From: Sphaerochaeta sp.
GTDB lineage: Bacteria; Spirochaetota; Spirochaetia; Sphaerochaetales; Sphaerochaetaceae
DNA: 9,611 bases
NCBI GenBank assembly: GCA_003446545.1
Contig: DMAO01000160.1
Location: 1 to 9,611 of the forward strand
Direction of reading: 5' to 3'
The notes below the pieces were generated by a model. It did no database searches. It was not told the origin of the DNA and saw nothing but the letters and a program-made list of their open reading frames with translations. Positions 6,340 through 9,611 of this stretch are shown piece after piece (position 1 is the first letter of the stretch; each line of letters begins with the position of its first letter). The translations under genes and the position numbers were made by a program.

Positions 6340-6556
6340 TAATTCAGATATTATGATAGTACAAAAGTAACGGCCGAATGCATGAACACCTGGTAGACGT
6401 CTATTCACCTATCGGGATTATACCAAGACATCGGAAATGATCTGAATGCCAATTCTCACAGGGTACTGTGTATCATAGGGGTGCTTTCCAATACGGCGTA
6501 CATACATCCAGAGGGGGAGTATGCGGTTCCAATCACCACACAGAAACCCTGATCCC
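6340..6556. other. Gap between the cstA promoter and the glcD relic
   Basis: I find no gene in this stretch. It holds AT-rich sequence next to the cstA promoter and a small hairpin, CACAG (6457-6461) with CTGTG (6466-6470), of unknown meaning. Frames on both strands are short and lack ribosome sites. Together with the relic beside it, the stretch looks like decayed sequence. Confidence 0.5.
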
Positions 6557-6680
6557 TTACCAAAGTATCATCGCAGGGTTCAGTGCCTTCTTCGCCGCTT
6601 GACCCGATACCATGCTTGCCACTAGTCTTTCCTTCCAGTTTACCAACTATACAAGCATACAATTCAAAGAGGAGCTTCCC
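6557..6680 (-). pseudogene. Relic of the 3' end of a glcD-like FAD oxidase gene
   Basis: The sequence matches the 3' end of the intact glcD gene at 7454-7640 with many substitutions. Shared blocks include the stop and last codons (ACCAAAGTATC, 6560-6570), a GCCTTCTTC..CCGCTT block (6584-6600), and CAGTTTACCAACTATA.AAGCATACA around 6640. In protein terms it still reads YACIVGKLEGKTSGKHGIG, against YAFIVGKLGGKISGEHGIG in GlcD. About 20 bases near 6570 and about 50 bases near 6600 are deleted relative to the intact gene. The remaining 5' part of the gene is absent. It is non-functional and probably the remnant of a duplicated or paralogous dehydrogenase gene. Confidence 0.8.
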
Positions 6681-6842
6681 TCGCCAAGTATACCTCCATT
6701 CCTACCGAGAACAGACTGGTAGTCTACACCAGGGTGAGTAACCAAAAGATGCTGTTTAACCTTCATGAACTGGTTGCTGAGTTTACGATAAGGGAGTTCC
6801 GAGCCTACAGACAAACATGTAACTAGGTGTTATTGTACGCCT

Positions 6843-7382
6843 ATGAGTACACGTAGTAAGACCCTGCTCGTTACCCCTCTCTTTTGTCTCATGCTACTCT
6901 CCCCTGCTTTTGCAGAGGCTCAGTATCCAAACGCCTTGGGTGTCCAGGTGGGAAGAATTGCAGGCTTTGGTATCAGCTACCAGAGATGGGAAGAAGGCTT
7001 TGGATATCAGCTGGCCACAGGATTGAACTACCACTCTTGGGTGGCAGAAGGTGATGATAGATTTGTCTACAACCTAGGCTTTGAGATACAGCGGCCCTTG
7101 GTGAGCCACGATATTTCCTCCTGGCTCTCGGGAACGCTCTACCTCTTTGCAGGTATCCACCACCGCGGCTATGAAGAGGCACTGGGATCTGAAAGTACTG
7201 GCTACACAGTCGGTCCCTATACTGCTGAGTTTGGAGCAGGGGCCGGAGTAGGCGTGGAAGCAATACTCTTCGACCATTTTGCCTTCGGAACAGAGTTCGT
7301 CATATTTGGTATGTACACCCCAAGAGAGGACAGGTTCGCAGTGAATATGCTACCCCAGCTCAGCCTGAGATATCGGTTCTGA
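6843..7382 (+). CDS. Small secreted protein, probable outer-membrane beta-barrel
   Basis: The 179-residue product starts with a signal peptide: a basic MSTRSK, hydrophobic TLLVTPLFCLMLLS, then AFAEA with likely cleavage after residue 24 or 26. There is no lipobox. The mature part of about 150 residues alternates polar and aromatic or hydrophobic residues (VQVGRIAGFGISYQRW, YQLATGLNYHSW, FVYNLGFEIQR, FGTEFVIFGMYT) and ends in SLRYRF. The final phenylalanine after alternating residues is typical of barrels inserted by BamA. Glycine-rich turns fit a small barrel of about eight strands. No specific family is recognised. The ribosome site is poor: only AGGTG, 13 bases before the ATG at 6843. No later start is better, and the signal peptide supports this one. 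It is convergent with glcD, with 71 bp between them and no clear terminator. Confidence 0.75.
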   Translation: MSTRSKTLLVTPLFCLMLLSPAFAEAQYPNALGVQVGRIAGFGISYQRWEEGFGYQLATGLNYHSWVAEGDDRFVYNLGFEIQRPLVSHDISSWLSGTLYLFAGIHHRGYEEALGSESTGYTVGPYTAEFGAGAGVGVEAILFDHFAFGTEFVIFGMYTPREDRFAVNMLPQLSLRYRF

Positions 7383-7453
7383 ACCATACCATAGGGAGGA
7401 TTTCGCAGTACGGTAAGGCCTTGCAGTTCACTAATCACTAAACAACCAATTGC

Positions 7454-8872
7454 CTACCAAAGTATCTTCCCAGGATTCATGATCGCCGCAGGATCAAGTG
7501 CTTTCTTCACCGCTTCAAAGAGCCTGTACTCAGAGGGAGGGGTCAGGCTCTTCAGGTAAGCCCTTCTCTTCAATCCAATGCCATGCTCCCCGCTAATCTT
7601 TCCTCCCAGTTTACCAACTATAAAGGCATACAGTTCAGTGAGGATCTTCGGCTCAAGATCATGCCATGTCTCCAGACTGCTTTGCGGGTTCTTCACTATC
7701 GTGGCATGGAGATTGCCGTCCCCTGCATGCCCGTAGCAGGGTATGGTGACATCATACTTCTCAGAAAGACGCTTGAGTTCGGGGAGCACACGGGGAATGG
7801 AGCCGATTGGGACAACGACATCCTCCAGGCTTTGGACAGGGCTGTACACCTTGATGGCTTCGGCGATGTTCCTTCTTACCGACCATATCCGTTCCCTGTT
7901 GGAAGCATCCTCGGCGATATACACCTCCATCGCCCCTTGCTGAAGACACAGATCCCCAACTGCTATGAGCTCACGTTCGACCTGATCTTCATCAGAGCCG
8001 TCAATCTCGATGAGCAACATCGCCCCCACACCCTCCAGGGGGAGGCTCTCGTTGAGGTAGGAGCAGGTCATCTCTATTGAACTCCGGTCCATGAATTCAA
8101 TGCTGGTGGGGATTATCCCCCCCTTCATGATCAGGGGGACCACTGAGATTGCATCCTGAGCACTCTTGAAGGGAACCAGAAGGTCAGAAGCAACATTGGG
8201 TATACCCAACAGCCTGATGGTAGCCTTGGTAATGACCCCCAAGGTACCCTCTGATCCAATGTACAGTTGCTTCAGGTCATAGCCACTGACATCCTTGGTG
8301 ACCTTGCCCCCCAGCTCCACTATCTCACCCTGGGGTGTCACCACCTCCAAGCCCAGGACGTACCGACCTGTCACACCATACTTGACCGCTTTTCCCCCAC
8401 CTGCATTTTCTGCTATGTTGCCACCTAGGAAACAGGTCTCAAGGCTCATGGGGTAGCCTGCAAAAAACAACCCCTTTCCTTTCAGCTGCTCATTGAGCTC
8501 ATTGGTCACAATGCCAGCCTCAGATGTGACAGTCAGGTTGGCCTCATCAATCTCCAACACCCTGTTCATCTTCTCAAGAGAGAGTACTATTCCCCCAAAC
8601 AACGGGATGGCTCCTCCGGAGAGCCCCGAGCCGGCCCCGCGTGGGGTTACCGGGATTACGTACTTTGTAGCAAGTCTCATGATAGCAGCTACCTGCCCTA
8701 CATCAAGGGGCGTAAGCACCACCTCCGGCATATGGGCATATTCCTCAACTGAGGTCTCATCATGGCTGTAGTGTTCCATCTTTTCAGTATCGGTGATCAG
8801 ATTCCTGGCACCTACTATCTTCTCTAGCTCTTCGATAATCTCTTTCGTAAGGCGTGTATAGGAAGTGCTCAT
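7454..8872 (-). CDS. glcD: GlcD/LctD-type FAD-dependent 2-hydroxyacid (lactate or glycolate) dehydrogenase
   Basis: This FAD flavoprotein oxidises a 2-hydroxyacid such as D-lactate or glycolate to the 2-oxoacid. The 472-residue length is typical. The FAD-binding_4 domain (about 47-220) has PRGAGSGLSGGA (77-88), GGNIAENAGG (150-159), GVTGRYVLGLEVV (166-178) and IGSEGTLGVIT (205-215). The FAD-oxidase C domain (about 224-470) has the metal/substrate motif GHAGDGNLH (381-389), SGEHGIG (427-433) and the closing DPAAIMNPGKILW. The ATG at 8872 follows AAGGAG at good spacing and overlaps the etfA stop as ATGA, so the two are co-translated. Because its direct neighbour is EtfA rather than GlcE/GlcF, electrons probably pass to an electron-transfer flavoprotein, as in LctBCD-type lactate dehydrogenases. 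Lactate is the likelier substrate, but sequence alone cannot decide this. Confidence 0.92.
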   Translation of the reverse strand: MSTSYTRLTKEIIEELEKIVGARNLITDTEKMEHYSHDETSVEEYAHMPEVVLTPLDVGQVAAIMRLATKYVIPVTPRGAGSGLSGGAIPLFGGIVLSLEKMNRVLEIDEANLTVTSEAGIVTNELNEQLKGKGLFFAGYPMSLETCFLGGNIAENAGGGKAVKYGVTGRYVLGLEVVTPQGEIVELGGKVTKDVSGYDLKQLYIGSEGTLGVITKATIRLLGIPNVASDLLVPFKSAQDAISVVPLIMKGGIIPTSIEFMDRSSIEMTCSYLNESLPLEGVGAMLLIEIDGSDEDQVERELIAVGDLCLQQGAMEVYIAEDASNRERIWSVRRNIAEAIKVYSPVQSLEDVVVPIGSIPRVLPELKRLSEKYDVTIPCYGHAGDGNLHATIVKNPQSSLETWHDLEPKILTELYAFIVGKLGGKISGEHGIGLKRRAYLKSLTPPSEYRLFEAVKKALDPAAIMNPGKILW

Positions 8873-9611
8873 GATTTGCTCCTTTGTTCGAGGCGTCGCA
8901 GTATTTCAGGAACAATTGCAAACAGGTCACCGACTATGGCGAAATCAGCAATGTTGAGCAGGTTTGCACCCTCATCCGAATTGATAGCAACAATACACCC
9001 TGCTGTCTTGATGCCAGCGAGGTGCTGTACAGCACCGGAGATGCCCAACGCCAGATAGAGGCGGGGGGATATTGTCTTGCCAGACAACCCCACCTGGTGG
9101 GGATACCTTGCCCAACCACGGTCAACGGCGTCACGGCTGGCCCCTACCTGGGCACCAAGCTGGTGTGCCAGCTCTTCTACGAGTACAAAGTTATCCCTCT
9201 TTTTCAGGCCCCTGCCTCCCGAGACCACCACGTCGGCCTCTTCGATGGAAGTCTGCTCATCATCAGGTCTTCTGATACCCAGGACCTCAACGCGCCTGTC
9301 ATCCCATGTAGGGTCAAAGGGAACCTGTACAATAGTCCCCTTTCGGCTTTGATCAGGGGGCAGAGGACGCGCTGATCGGGGACGAACGGTAGCCATTTGG
9401 GGACGATGGTCGGGGGTCCTGATCGTCGCCAAGATATTCCCCCCTATGGCAGGACGGGTCTGCAAGAGGTTTCCCGTCCCCTCTTCTATACCCAACTCCG
9501 TACAGTCAGCAGTAAGTCCTGCATGGGTCCTCACAGCGACATACGGCATGAGCGTCCGACCCATGGTCGTAGCCCCTGCTATGACTATCTGAGGGGCATG
9601 GACAGTTATCA
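8869..9611 (-). CDS. etfA: Electron transfer flavoprotein alpha subunit (partial, 5' end outside window)
   Basis: The frame is open to the right edge. It includes QIVIAGATTMGRTLMPYVA (about 9590-9534), the end of EtfA domain I, so the start codon lies outside and the ATG at 9564 is internal. The C-terminal FAD-binding domain is complete: SGGRGLKKRDNF, ELAHQLGAQVGASRDAVDRGW, VGLSGKTISPRLYLALGISG, AVQHLAGIKTA, CIVAINSDEGANLLNIADFAIVGDL. These are the classic EtfA signatures for FAD binding. EtfA forms a heterodimer with EtfB and carries electrons from a dehydrogenase. The stop overlaps the glcD start by four bases. EtfB, expected upstream, cannot be seen. About 247 residues are visible out of a usual 310-400. 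Confidence 0.94.
   Translation of the reverse strand, partial: ITVHAPQIVIAGATTMGRTLMPYVAVRTHAGLTADCTELGIEEGTGNLLQTRPAIGGNILATIRTPDHRPQMATVRPRSARPLPPDQSRKGTIVQVPFDPTWDDRRVEVLGIRRPDDEQTSIEEADVVVSGGRGLKKRDNFVLVEELAHQLGAQVGASRDAVDRGWARYPHQVGLSGKTISPRLYLALGISGAVQHLAGIKTAGCIVAINSDEGANLLNIADFAIVGDLFAIVPEILRRLEQRSKS

Noticed and set aside
7583..8080. Open frame of 165 codons on the plus strand inside glcD
   Set aside because: It is antisense to the conserved FAD-oxidase C domain and shows no domain or plausible ribosome site.

Overview
The window looks like chromosome from an anaerobic, fermentative, diderm bacterium. Arginine deiminase, a CstA transporter, an EtfA/GlcD-type lactate (or glycolate) dehydrogenase pair and a small beta-barrel-like outer-membrane protein, at middling GC, would fit a free-living spirochaete such as Sphaerochaeta. 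That assignment is inferred from gene content and general resemblance; no rRNA or marker gene is present to prove it. There are no tRNA genes, CRISPR arrays or insertion-sequence transposases.

Left part (1-2240): the tail of an upstream transcript ends at a strong terminator (64-111). arcA (225-1454, +) follows, with an arginine-repressor-like palindrome in front. Downstream, on the opposite strand, lies a decayed class II CPD photolyase (about 1462-2208). Its 5' end and middle are missing and its frame is broken twice. A perfect hairpin with a T-tract (2199-2232) sits exactly at its truncated edge.

Centre (2240-6340): every gene is on the minus strand. From a near-consensus promoter (6307-6335) the order is cstA, a four-helix membrane protein of unknown function, a 95-residue unknown protein and a single-domain ArsA/Get3-type ATPase. 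The last three overlap at their ends and form one translational block. A stable hairpin separates cstA from that block. The pairing of a CstA transporter with an ArsA-type ATPase and two small unknown proteins is the most interesting system here. A universal stress protein gene follows with its own promoter and a structured leader, but it carries a one-base frameshift in a T run.

Right part (6340-9611): a gap of about 570 bp holds the cstA promoter and a short relic of the 3' end of a second glcD-like gene. A signal-peptide-bearing, beta-barrel-like protein (6843-7382, +) follows. Convergent to it, and reading in from the right edge, are etfA (partial) and glcD, overlapping by ATGA. Adjacent EtfA and GlcD resemble the electron-confurcating lactate dehydrogenase (LctBCD-type) of anaerobes, though the expected EtfB gene lies outside the window.

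Functionally, the window combines arginine catabolism for ATP (arcA), uptake of peptides or pyruvate during starvation (cstA block), and flavin-based lactate or hydroxyacid oxidation (etfA-glcD). It also carries signs of gene decay: the photolyase, the usp frameshift and the glcD relic.
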